The translations under genes and the position numbers were made by a program. The notes under the pieces are model-generated. The model saw only the letters and a list, made by a program, of their open reading frames with translations, was not told the DNA's origin and searched no databases. DNA of 64,000 nucleotides from Bacillota bacterium (GTDB lineage: Bacteria; Bacillota; Clostridia; Christensenellales; CAG-138): positions 1 to 64,000 of the forward strand of contig JAEEKE010000131.1 in NCBI GenBank assembly GCA_016282255.1. Direction: 5' to 3'. Shown one piece after another: positions 50,103-59,163 of the stretch. Every line of letters begins with the position of its first letter. Within the stretch, counting starts at the first letter, position 1.

Positions 50103-50518
50103 ATATCGATTCGATCATCAACGGTATCGTTATAGACCATATCACGGCCGGCAAGGCTATGCAGATCTACAGTATGCTCAATCTCGATAAGCTCGACTGC
50201 CAGATCGCCATTATCAAGAACGCGCCGAGCACCAAGAAGGGCACCAAGGACATCATCAAGATCGCCTCTGAGGTCGACATCGATCTTGGCATCCTCGCGT
50301 TCATCTGCCCGACCGCGACGATCAACATCATTCGCGACAGCAAGGTTATTGAAAAGCGCGATCTCAAGCTCCCCGAAAAGATCGAGGGCGTGCTTCGCTG
50401 CAAGAACCCGCGCTGCATCACGACGACCGAGCAGGAGATCCGCCATATCTTCGTGCTCACCAATCCCGAGACCGCCGAGTATCGCTGCATGTACTGCGAT
50501 ACGAAGGCAAGCAACTGA
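50099..50518 (+). CDS. pyrI: Aspartate carbamoyltransferase regulatory subunit
   Basis: [19 protein letters not shown]; Zn site [31 protein letters not shown] overlap with pyrB. Confidence 0.96.
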   Translation: MNIDSIINGIVIDHITAGKAMQIYSMLNLDKLDCQIAIIKNAPSTKKGTKDIIKIASEVDIDLGILAFICPTATINIIRDSKVIEKRDLKLPEKIEGVLRCKNPRCITTTEQEIRHIFVLTNPETAEYRCMYCDTKASN

Positions 50519-50530
50519 CCCTAAAGCTTC

Positions 50531-50566
50531 ATGCGCTGCGCTTCGGTGCGGCGCATTTTTCCTTTC
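50531..50566 (+). terminator. Terminator of the pyr operon
   Basis: ATGCGCTGC-GCTTCGGT-GCGGCGCAT followed by TTTTCCTTT. Confidence 0.75.
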
Positions 50567-50623
50567 AGGCATTCTTGAAAGCATGAGCTCATCATGGTAT
50601 ACTGAAAAAGAGGTGAGTGTTCT

Positions 50624-51586
50624 ATGAAAATTTTGGGTTCTTTATTCTCTAAAAGACTGTATGACAGCAAGCATAAGCTTAAGAAGAACGTTAAGCTGAG
50701 TGAGATTCTCGGCATTAAGGCCGAACACGGGCAGCTTAAGAGAGCCGAGTTTTACCGCGGCGGCGGTATGAACGGCGAACGGTACGAGGTCTCTCTCGAG
50801 AATAAGGACGGGGAAGTGAGGGCCAAAGTTCTGAACAGTCCAGAAATCGGTATTCCCGAAAGGGTTTGGGTCTATTCCGCCGAAGCTTCCGCTCTTAACG
50901 AGGCAAAGGAATACATCGATAAGTTCAACCTCACCGTCTGGGCGGACCTTCCTTTCAACGATGAGTTCATAGCGCTGGATGCCCCCACAAGCAGCCTTCG
51001 CTTCGTTTTCAACGACGAATCGGTCGGAGGCAGCGCCTACGAATCCTTTTCGGTCAGCTTCGACAACGTCGTGCCTGAAAACCGTTTCGATATTCTGCAC
51101 GGTTTTCATAAGCTGCTTCTTTCATTTGTCAGACCCGAAAAGCTTATCGAGACCTATCTTGAGGAGGACGGCCGCCGGATCAAAACGGGCAGGGACGTTT
51201 CGAACACCGACGAGGATATCGATTTGCTGTTAAGAGGCTACTGGAGGCATGCGGAAGCTAGCATTATCGACAAAGCGTCCCGCGCGGAACTCGGCGGCAT
51301 ACCGATCGATCCCGATAACGATTATGCCTTTTGTTTTTCGGGCTTCGACCGTGAGGACGGTTTAAGCTTTAACGAAACGACGCCCGACGGCAGAAGGACG
51401 GTCGATCTGCATTTAGACGGTACCGAGCATACGCCGTATGCCGATTATGACTGCTCGTGGCATATAAAGCTGCTTTCGGAGGAAAACAAGCCATACGTGC
51501 TTACGGCTGAAAACGATTCCCTGTTCATCGAATGCGATGAAAACGACGGGAACATCAGGAAGACCCGACTTTACCAGCGCTGTTAA
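50624..51586 (+). CDS. Hypothetical protein
   Basis: ORF with RBS agaggtga and -10 TATACT; no recognised family. Confidence 0.65.
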   Translation: MKILGSLFSKRLYDSKHKLKKNVKLSEILGIKAEHGQLKRAEFYRGGGMNGERYEVSLENKDGEVRAKVLNSPEIGIPERVWVYSAEASALNEAKEYIDKFNLTVWADLPFNDEFIALDAPTSSLRFVFNDESVGGSAYESFSVSFDNVVPENRFDILHGFHKLLLSFVRPEKLIETYLEEDGRRIKTGRDVSNTDEDIDLLLRGYWRHAEASIIDKASRAELGGIPIDPDNDYAFCFSGFDREDGLSFNETTPDGRRTVDLHLDGTEHTPYADYDCSWHIKLLSEENKPYVLTAENDSLFIECDENDGNIRKTRLYQRC

Positions 51587-51598
51587 GAGGAGTGCATC

Positions 51599-52642
51599 AT
51601 GTCGTTTATCATAGAAGATTTCGGAAAACTGAACGGTACGGAACAGGTCAAAAGGATCACCCTTTCTTCGGATGCGATCGAATGCTCGTTCATCACCTAC
51701 GGCGCCTGTATCCAGTCGATCAAGGTGCCTTCTAAGGATGGGCTTATTGATATCGCGCTCGGCTTCGATACGCTTGAAGGCTACGTACATCAGGATAAAT
51801 ACATGGGGGCGACGGTCGGACGCTTCGCGAACAGGATCTCCGGCGCCGCGTTTACGCTGAACGGAAAGGAATATCTGCTTGCTCCCAACGAGGGGCGAAA
51901 CACGCTCCACGGCGGGCTGTGCGGCTTCGACAAGAAAAACTGGGCCATTGAGGACGCCGACGTTAATTCGGTCACATTCTTTTACATAAGCCCTGACGGC
52001 GAGGAGAGCTTTCCCGGCTCGCTTTCGGTCAGGGTACGTTATACTGTCGATGGCAATCGTCTTGCCGTCAGTTATTCCGCGGTTTCCGATCAGGATACCG
52101 TCGTAAACATAATAAACCATTCCTATCTGAACCTCAGCGGCGGAGGGGCCGTCGGCGATCATTTTGTAAGGATAGATTCCGACCTTTATCTTCCAACCGA
52201 TAAGGAGAGCATACCCATCGCCGCAGCGCCTGTAGCTGGAACGCCTATGGATCTAAGACAAGTTTCTATCTTAAGCGAAAGGCTTGATTCCTCCTTCGAT
52301 CAAATAAAAAAAGCGCGCGGCTTTGACCACTGCTTTATCCTTAATCCGTCGGATTTTTCGGCGTCCAAGATCACCTGCTGTTCGGATGCATCCGGCGTCA
52401 TTATGAAGCTGTTCACCGACGCGCCCGCCGTGCAGTTCTATACCGGCAACTTTTTAGAGGGCTGCCCGGCCGGCAAAGGCGGCGCCGTTTATTCCGACCG
52501 CTCCGGCCTTTGCTTTGAGACCGGAGGCTGCCCGGACTCCCCGAACAGGCCGGAGTTCCCGTCCGCGCTGCTCAAAGCGGGAGAGCGCTTTATACAGAGC
52601 ACGGTCTTTGAATTCGGCCTGCTTCCCGATTCCAGGAAATGA
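51599..52642 (+). CDS. galM: Aldose 1-epimerase
   Basis: YGACIQSIKVPSKDG...YMGATVGRFANRISGAAFTLNGKEYLLAPNEGRNTLHGG; NHSYLNLSGGG. Confidence 0.95.
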   Translation: MSFIIEDFGKLNGTEQVKRITLSSDAIECSFITYGACIQSIKVPSKDGLIDIALGFDTLEGYVHQDKYMGATVGRFANRISGAAFTLNGKEYLLAPNEGRNTLHGGLCGFDKKNWAIEDADVNSVTFFYISPDGEESFPGSLSVRVRYTVDGNRLAVSYSAVSDQDTVVNIINHSYLNLSGGGAVGDHFVRIDSDLYLPTDKESIPIAAAPVAGTPMDLRQVSILSERLDSSFDQIKKARGFDHCFILNPSDFSASKITCCSDASGVIMKLFTDAPAVQFYTGNFLEGCPAGKGGAVYSDRSGLCFETGGCPDSPNRPEFPSALLKAGERFIQSTVFEFGLLPDSRK

Positions 52643-53494
52643 TCAGAGCCGGATATCGCATTCCATACTGATGACCGCATTCCCGCCGGTATAGACCTTA
52701 ACGTCTTTACCGGTTTTTTCGATCCTGCTTTCTATGATGCACGGACGCGCCATATGCTCGCCCTGAAGGAAACGGTCGACGGCTTGAGGTTCGATGATCC
52801 CTTTCTCATACAGATAATAGGTCAGCGCTCCGTTCGAGGTGCCGGTCGCGCATTCCTCGGGGATCCCGTATAAAGGAGCAAAATTGCTGCATGCGGCCGT
52901 AAAGCCCTCGCAGTCCAAGGTAAACATGTGGACGCCGACGCAGTCAAGCTCCCGGCATATGGCCGAAACCTCGCTTTCATTCTGAGACGCCCGCATCAGC
53001 GCTTCATGAGTGCTCACAGGCATAAGGATGTCCTTTAGGCCGCAGGAGGCAAGGCAGGGCGTCATCCCCGGCGCAATATCCTTCGGCTGCAAACCGTATG
53101 CCTTATAAAGCCTGTCCGTCAAGTCCTTATCCGGGTATGAAATGATAGAAGGCGCAGCCATCTCCATAAGGATGCTTTTGCTGCCTATAATGATCTCAAG
53201 CTCTCCCGCAGGGGTGAAAGCGGTGCTTCTGTCATTAACAAGTCCAAGCTCCCTGAGTACGCGAAATGCGCTGACCGTCGCGTGGCCGCAGAGCTCCACC
53301 TCGGAGACCGGAGTGAAATACCTCAGTTCAAAGCCTTCCGGTTTTTCAGTAACGAAAACCGTCTCCGAATGCTTGAACTCGGCCGCTATCTTCTGCATCA
53401 GATCCGCCGAAAGCGCAGTATCCGGAATTACGACTCCCGCCTGATTGCCGCGGAATATCTCATCTGCAAAAGCGTCAACAACAAAGGCTCTCAT
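52643..53494 (-). CDS. PhzF-family epimerase/isomerase
   Basis: FVVDAFADEIFRGNQAGVV...HSETVFVTE...RYFTPVSEVELCGHATVSA. Confidence 0.92.
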   Translation of the reverse strand: MRAFVVDAFADEIFRGNQAGVVIPDTALSADLMQKIAAEFKHSETVFVTEKPEGFELRYFTPVSEVELCGHATVSAFRVLRELGLVNDRSTAFTPAGELEIIIGSKSILMEMAAPSIISYPDKDLTDRLYKAYGLQPKDIAPGMTPCLASCGLKDILMPVSTHEALMRASQNESEVSAICRELDCVGVHMFTLDCEGFTAACSNFAPLYGIPEECATGTSNGALTYYLYEKGIIEPQAVDRFLQGEHMARPCIIESRIEKTGKDVKVYTGGNAVISMECDIRL

Positions 53495-55746
53495 AGCATC
53501 TCCTGTGGGTTGATCTCCACGCCCCTAAAGCACTCATCATTGAATGAATCGGAATACCTGTAGACCGCGTTAATTGCTTCGGCCGTGTGAGCGGTCCTGG
53601 CAAGCTTGATGATGACGGCATATCTGTATTCGTTATCACGCCGCCTTATAGGCGCAGCGCCGGGCATGACGAGTATCAGCTCGCCCTCCGCCTGAAACGC
53701 TTTTAGGCAGCTTAGCAGCGCGTCCGTGACGCCCTTTGAAAAGCGCTCCGAGGCGTCCGCAGCGGCGAATTCATCGGGAGAAGTGAACATCGCTCTTATA
53801 AAGACCGCGAAGGGCGGGAAGAGCGTATGCATCCGGTCCTCTATCTCGAATTTATAAAACGTTTTGTAATCGTGATTCTTCGACAGCGCGATGGCCCTGT
53901 GGTTCGGGGCGTTGGTTTGGATGACCACCGTGCCCTCTTTGTCGGCGCGTCCCGCACGGCCCGCGACCTGCGTAAGCAGCTGAAAGGTCCTTTCGCTGCT
54001 CCTGTAATCCGAATGGAAGAGCGTTGAATCGGCAAACACCACGCCGACTAGCGTTACGTTTGGGATATCGAGGCCCTTCGCCACCATCTGCGTACCTATC
54101 AGCACGTCCGCATCGCCCGCGGAGAAAGCGTCGAGGATATCTCTGTGCGCGTTCTTATGGGTCGTGGTGTCGGTATCCATGCGAAGGCAGCGTATCTCGG
54201 GGAAGAGCTTAATTAGCTGCTCCTCTACCTGCTGAGTGCCGATGCCTGAATACTTGATGAACGGGCTTCCGCACGCAGGGCAGCGGTCGGGCATATCGTA
54301 TCTTGCGCCGCAGTAATGGCATCTGACCGAGTTATCGAACTTGTGATAGGTCATGGAAACGTCGCAGTTCGGGCAGGTGAGCACGAAGCCGCAGGCCTTG
54401 CACTCGGCATGCGAAGAATAACCGCGGCGATTAAGGAAAAGGATCGCCTGCTCGTGCCTTTCAAGGCATTTTTTAAGCTTTTCGGTCAAGACCGAAGAGA
54501 AAACGCTGTTATTGCCCGAAAGGAACTCCTGCCTCATATCCACTATCTCAACGCTTGGAAGAGGAACGCCGTTTATCCTCTCCGGCATTTCAAGCAGCTG
54601 ATAGCGGCCGCGCTTCGCCCTGTAATAGCTCGTAAGCGAAGGCGTGGCGCTGCCGAGCACCAGCCTTGCGCCCGTTAAGGCGGCCCTTCTTTGAGCGACC
54701 TCGATCGCGGAGTATTTGGGGGTGATCTCCGATTGATAGCTCGGTTCATGCTCCTCGTCGATTATGATCAGCATCAGCTTTTCAACGGGCGCAAAAACGG
54801 CGGATCGTGCGCCGACTACGACGCGCGCCTTGCCGAAGCGTATACGCCGCCATTCGTCAAAGCGCTCGCCGTCCGAAAGATGACTGTGCAGAACGGCCAC
54901 ATTGTCCCCGAAACGGCTTCTGAAGCGGTCGGTGGTCTGCGGCGTCAGCGATATCTCCGGGACCAATACGACGGCGCCTCCGCCGTTTGAAAGCACGTCA
55001 GCGATCGCCTGCATATATACCTCGGTTTTTCCGCTTCCTGTAACGCCGTGAAGGAGCAGTACGCTGCCGGGAGCCGCCGAAATTATGCTGTTGAGCGCTT
55101 TTTGCTGCTCGGGTATCAGGGGGAGCGGGGAAGAGGGCTCGGGATCCGAACCGGTAAACGGGTCCCTGTAATACTCCCGGTCGGTTTCGATCAATATCCC
55201 TTTTTTGATCAGTGCGGCAACAGCGCTTGAGGCATTTGGAATAAACGCGTTTATATCGGCGGCGGAGTATTCGGCGCCGGGAGCGTTCAAAAGGTCGAAT
55301 ACCTCAAGCTGCTTCGGCGCTTTGGGACTGCCGTCCGGCTTTAGAAGACTTGCTCTGAGCGCATCTGGATCCGCGGAATCAGTAAGCCGGAGCGTGCGTA
55401 TGTGCTTTTCCTTAACCTGCGATCCGCGCAGCTTCGCCGGTATCATAACGCGCAGAGCGTCCGCCTTGGTGCAGTGATAGGCCCTGGTGATCCAGTCGGA
55501 AAGCCGGAGCTGATCCTCGAGCAGAACTGTATAGGGCTCGAGCAAGCGGATAATGCTTTTGAGCTCCCGGTCCGTATTCGCCGAATCGCTTACGGACATA
55601 ACAAAACCCTCGATCGGCTTGTTGCCGCGCCCGAAGGGCACGAGTACACGCTGACCGGGGGAGATGCTGAGTTCATCCGGCACTTCATAGGTGAACAGCT
55701 TGTCTACATTGGAATTGGAAATATCTACAATGACCTTTGCAAACAT
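53491..55746 (-). CDS. priA: Primosomal protein N' (PriA helicase)
   Basis: LLHGVTGSGKTEVYMQAI; DEEHEPSYQSE; zinc cysteines CKACGFVLTCPNCD...CHYCGARYDMPDRCPACGS. Confidence 0.96.
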   Translation of the reverse strand: MFAKVIVDISNSNVDKLFTYEVPDELSISPGQRVLVPFGRGNKPIEGFVMSVSDSANTDRELKSIIRLLEPYTVLLEDQLRLSDWITRAYHCTKADALRVMIPAKLRGSQVKEKHIRTLRLTDSADPDALRASLLKPDGSPKAPKQLEVFDLLNAPGAEYSAADINAFIPNASSAVAALIKKGILIETDREYYRDPFTGSDPEPSSPLPLIPEQQKALNSIISAAPGSVLLLHGVTGSGKTEVYMQAIADVLSNGGGAVVLVPEISLTPQTTDRFRSRFGDNVAVLHSHLSDGERFDEWRRIRFGKARVVVGARSAVFAPVEKLMLIIIDEEHEPSYQSEITPKYSAIEVAQRRAALTGARLVLGSATPSLTSYYRAKRGRYQLLEMPERINGVPLPSVEIVDMRQEFLSGNNSVFSSVLTEKLKKCLERHEQAILFLNRRGYSSHAECKACGFVLTCPNCDVSMTYHKFDNSVRCHYCGARYDMPDRCPACGSPFIKYSGIGTQQVEEQLIKLFPEIRCLRMDTDTTTHKNAHRDILDAFSAGDADVLIGTQMVAKGLDIPNVTLVGVVFADSTLFHSDYRSSERTFQLLTQVAGRAGRADKEGTVVIQTNAPNHRAIALSKNHDYKTFYKFEIEDRMHTLFPPFAVFIRAMFTSPDEFAAADASERFSKGVTDALLSCLKAFQAEGELILVMPGAAPIRRRDNEYRYAVIIKLARTAHTAEAINAVYRYSDSFNDECFRGVEINPQEML

Positions 55747-55779
55747 AGCCTGCACCAATAAAGCGGTTTTGTTGTACGG

Positions 55780-55998
55780 TTATTTCTCCGAAGTGGAAAG
55801 ATATTCGCTGGGGAACTTGACCTCGAGCTCGTCGTTATAGAGCTCGTCGATCGCCTGCGCAACGGGCTTGAGCTCGTGGGGCTCCTTGTTGAGCATGATC
55901 TGGCGCGCGCGCTTTGCAACGGTCGTAACGAGCATATAGCGGCAGCCCGCCTTGCTCTCAAGCTCGAAAACGGGGGGATGGTTCATTTGACGCTTCAT
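55780..55998 (-). CDS. rpoZ: DNA-directed RNA polymerase omega subunit
   Basis: MLVTTVAKRARQIM...ELKPVAQAIDELYNDEL; next to gmk and priA. Confidence 0.85.
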   Translation of the reverse strand: MKRQMNHPPVFELESKAGCRYMLVTTVAKRARQIMLNKEPHELKPVAQAIDELYNDELEVKFPSEYLSTSEK

Positions 55999-56027
55999 TT
56001 TATGCCTCCTGAAAGGGATTGCTTTTA

Positions 56028-56660
56028 TTATTCAGCCTCTTCGGCTTCGTTTAAACAGTTATAAACGGCGGATTTATATCTATCCGAAGAAAGCTCCGCC
56101 GCGCGGATGACCGCTTCAACGTCTTCTATCGCTTTATTGAGGTCATCGTTGACCACTACATAGTCATAGTTTTTAACGTAGGTGAATTCGGTCTTGGCCT
56201 GGGCAAAGCGCTTGTTTACCGCTTCGATCGTCTCGGTGCCCCTGCCGATGAGGCGGCGATAGAGCTCCTCATTCGAGGGCGGCGCAAGGAAGATGAGGAC
56301 CGCGTCGGGATAATTCTTTTTGACTACCATGGCGCCCTGAACGTCGATATCGAGGAGCACGTCCATGCCTTCCTCAAGCTTCTGCTCCACAAAAGCGCGG
56401 GGAGTGCCGTAATAGTTTTGATTAAAGACCTGCATGTATTCAAGAAATTCGTTGTTTCGGATCATCTCCTCGAACTCTTCGCGGGTCTTGTAGAAATAAT
56501 TGACGCCCTCTGCCTCGCCGTCGCGGATAGCACGCGTCGTCGCCGAAACGGAGAAACACATATCTTCATGCGAATTGAGCAGGAAATTGCCGATAGTTCC
56601 CTTGCCCACGCCGGAGGGGCCGGAAAGCACGATGAGGGAACCTCTTTTCTTAATGTCCAT
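56028..56660 (-). CDS. gmk: Guanylate kinase
   Basis: GSLIVLSGPSGVGKGTIGNFLL...SVSATTRAIRDGEAEGVNYFYKTREEF. Confidence 0.97.
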   Translation of the reverse strand: MDIKKRGSLIVLSGPSGVGKGTIGNFLLNSHEDMCFSVSATTRAIRDGEAEGVNYFYKTREEFEEMIRNNEFLEYMQVFNQNYYGTPRAFVEQKLEEGMDVLLDIDVQGAMVVKKNYPDAVLIFLAPPSNEELYRRLIGRGTETIEAVNKRFAQAKTEFTYVKNYDYVVVNDDLNKAIEDVEAVIRAAELSSDRYKSAVYNCLNEAEEAE

Positions 56661-56690
56661 TTTAAACCTCCGGGATCAATTAAATACGGG

Positions 56691-57569
56691 TTATTCTATG
56701 TTCTGGACCTGCTCGCGGATCTTTTCGATCTCGGCCTTGCCGTCGATAACGAGCTTGGCTATCGCGTCGTCGTTCGCCTTGGAGCCGATGGTGTTGAACT
56801 CGCGGTTCATCTCCTGCACGAGGAAATCGAGCTTTCTGCCCACGGCCTCGTCGCTCTCAAGCATCTGACGCATGGATTTGAAGTGGCTCAGGAGCCTCAC
56901 CAGCTCCTCATCGATATTCGCCTTATCGGCAAACAACGCGATCTCCGTCGCGAGCCTCGCTCTGTCGACCTCGACCTCGGAGAGCAGGGAAGCGATCCTT
57001 AAATCGAGCTTCTGTCGGTAATCGTCAACGACGATCGGGGCGCGCTCTGCTATACGGTCGCGAAGGGAAGCGAGCTTATCGACCCTTGAGATAAGGTCCT
57101 GCGCGATGTTCTCGCCCTCACGCATACGCATGGCGATCAATTCGTCGGCCGCCCTGCAGCAGGCTTCGGTCATTAGGGCTTTGAGCGCGTCGGTGTCCTC
57201 GTCATTCTCGGTAACCGTCAGTACGTCCTGAAAATGCAGCGCCTTAGTGGCCGTAAGGTCGCAGCCAAGCTCATACTCCGAAGCTGCGGTTCTGACTGCT
57301 TTGATATAGGCGTCGAGCAGCGCTTTATCGACGGTAAGGGTCTTCGCGTCCGTTCTGGTATTCCTGTAATACGCGTACACGTCTATATGCCCGCGGGAAA
57401 GCTTTTGAGAAAGGACTTTCCGCACCGTGTCCTCAAGGAAGGAGAGCGAACGGGGCATTTTAAACGAAAGATCAAGGAAACGGTGATTGACCGACTTAAG
57501 CTCAAGCGTCAGCTCGCGGCCGTCGGCGGCACAGGTGACGCGTCCGAATCCCGTCATGCTGCGGACCAT
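56691..57569 (-). CDS. YicC-family endoribonuclease
   Basis: MVRSMTGFGRVTCAADGRELTLELKSVNHRFLDLSFKMPRSL; C-terminal DUF1732 KLDFLVQEMNREFNTIGSKANDDAIAKLVIDGKAEIEKIREQVQNIE. Confidence 0.95.
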   Translation of the reverse strand: MVRSMTGFGRVTCAADGRELTLELKSVNHRFLDLSFKMPRSLSFLEDTVRKVLSQKLSRGHIDVYAYYRNTRTDAKTLTVDKALLDAYIKAVRTAASEYELGCDLTATKALHFQDVLTVTENDEDTDALKALMTEACCRAADELIAMRMREGENIAQDLISRVDKLASLRDRIAERAPIVVDDYRQKLDLRIASLLSEVEVDRARLATEIALFADKANIDEELVRLLSHFKSMRQMLESDEAVGRKLDFLVQEMNREFNTIGSKANDDAIAKLVIDGKAEIEKIREQVQNIE

Positions 57570-57649
57570 ACTCAGTTCCTCCGCTGATAGTACATATTTA
57601 ATTTATTATAGCACATTCCGCCGTGAAAAGAAACCCCAATTTTACATAA

Positions 57650-57688
57650 AACAGTATAAAAAGAGTCGGCTTTCCTAAGAAAGCCGAC
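57650..57688 (-). terminator. Rho-independent terminator of the serpin gene
   Basis: GTCGGCTTTC-CTAA... GAAAGCCGAC stem; minus-strand T-run TCTTTTTATA. Confidence 0.8.
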
Positions 57689-57708
57689 CGTGTATCTATG
57701 GTCTGTTA

Positions 57709-59040
57709 TCAGTTTGCGGGAACGTCGTTGACGGTGGAAGCGAACAGCACCGATCCGGAGGAGTGCATAATCAGCATTGCATACGGCCTGTCGCACACCA
57801 TGGTGTATTCGCCAAGGCCGACGGGTGCTGCGTTCTTCGTGCCGGTAACGCCGGTTGCGGCCGCAGCTTCGGTGCCGAATTCGGTGACTTTCAGCACCGC
57901 CGCGTGCACGAACTGCGTCAGGAATACGGTCCCGTTCTCAATGATGCCGGGGAACAAAGTGGTGCCGTTGGCAATACCCTCAAGCCCGAGCTTTGCAAGC
58001 AGCGGCATCGCGTCGAACTTGGAGGAAACGCTGACCTGCGGCATCATGATCGACACCATGGCCGACTGCGCGGTATCGAGCTTATCGATAACTTCGCCCA
58101 TCGCCTCTGCGGGGGAGGTGCTCTTCTCGGGCAGTATGAGCGCCATATAGTAGTCGCCGCCCTTATACGGGATCAGAACGAATTGATTGCCGTTTACGTT
58201 TCCGTAGCGGTAATCCGAATAGCTTGAAAGCATGGTCACAGCGCTGTCGCCGTTTACACCGTGAAAGATCGAAGTATCCTTGAAGGCGGTGAAAGGTTTC
58301 TGCCATTCCGAATTGAAATACAGAGCGTTGACAAGCGCCATCACCGTATCACCGGCTATATCGTCGAACAGCTCCGGGATCAGTCCTTCGGTATTCTCGC
58401 TGACCCACCCGTTTATAAGGCGCAGGGCTTCTTCGGTGTTTCTGAAATCGACCTCGCCGATCGAAGCGTTATAGTAATCGGCGGCATCGTGTTCAAAGGA
58501 TTCGAGGAAGCGGTCGCCCGCGCCGACCAGTATGGTGCTAAGCAGCTTTACCTTGGAGATCGGTTCGGTCGCTTTGCCGCTTTGATCCGTGGCCTTTGAG
58601 GTCAGATTCTGAACGGATTTGTTGAGCGCGTTGATGAGCTTAGCGGCGTTTTCATTGGTCTCTTCAAGCCCGAGCTCGGTCATGAGCGCCGAAAGGATGG
58701 TACTCGAAGTCTCTTCATCCGCGCCGTTTGCGAGCAGCTCGAGCATCAGTGCAAAGGACAGCGGCGAAACGACACCGGTCCAGTCTTCGCCCATATTCTT
58801 TACGAGTTCGACGGAGAAAGCGTTCAGCGAGTAAATATAGGCCTTCTCCACGTCGCCCTTATTGATCATGCCGGTACCCTGTGCAAGATGGATAGTGCCG
58901 GCATTACCGCTCTGGCCGTTGTCCGGCGCGGGCGTTGTGTTCGTATCGCCGGCGGGTTTAACGCAGGCTGTGACAGCGCACGAAAGCATTACGATCGCAA
59001 GGATCATGGATATGGTTTTGATCAGCTTTTTGCTTTTCAT
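57709..59040 (-). CDS. Serpin family lipoprotein (serine protease inhibitor)
   Basis: Lipobox AVTAC; ALYFNSEWQKPF; reactive-centre hinge TEFGTEAAAATGVTGTKN; DRPYAMLIMHSSGSVLFASTVNDP-like C-terminus. Confidence 0.95.
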   Translation of the reverse strand: MKSKKLIKTISMILAIVMLSCAVTACVKPAGDTNTTPAPDNGQSGNAGTIHLAQGTGMINKGDVEKAYIYSLNAFSVELVKNMGEDWTGVVSPLSFALMLELLANGADEETSSTILSALMTELGLEETNENAAKLINALNKSVQNLTSKATDQSGKATEPISKVKLLSTILVGAGDRFLESFEHDAADYYNASIGEVDFRNTEEALRLINGWVSENTEGLIPELFDDIAGDTVMALVNALYFNSEWQKPFTAFKDTSIFHGVNGDSAVTMLSSYSDYRYGNVNGNQFVLIPYKGGDYYMALILPEKSTSPAEAMGEVIDKLDTAQSAMVSIMMPQVSVSSKFDAMPLLAKLGLEGIANGTTLFPGIIENGTVFLTQFVHAAVLKVTEFGTEAAAATGVTGTKNAAPVGLGEYTMVCDRPYAMLIMHSSGSVLFASTVNDVPAN

Positions 59041-59128
59041 ATGAATACTCCTAACTGCTTCTTTATTCTTCTTATCGCCGAAAACTGAAATCGTTTTCAT
59101 TTATACAACGATTTAAACGCTCAAACGG

Positions 59129-59157
59129 TTCACTTTTTACCGTAAATCGATTATAAT
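59129..59157 (+). promoter_or_regulatory. uvrC promoter
   Basis: TTCACT-N17-TATAAT, 6 nt before the uvrC ATG. Confidence 0.65.
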
Positions 59158-59163
59158 ATAAAT

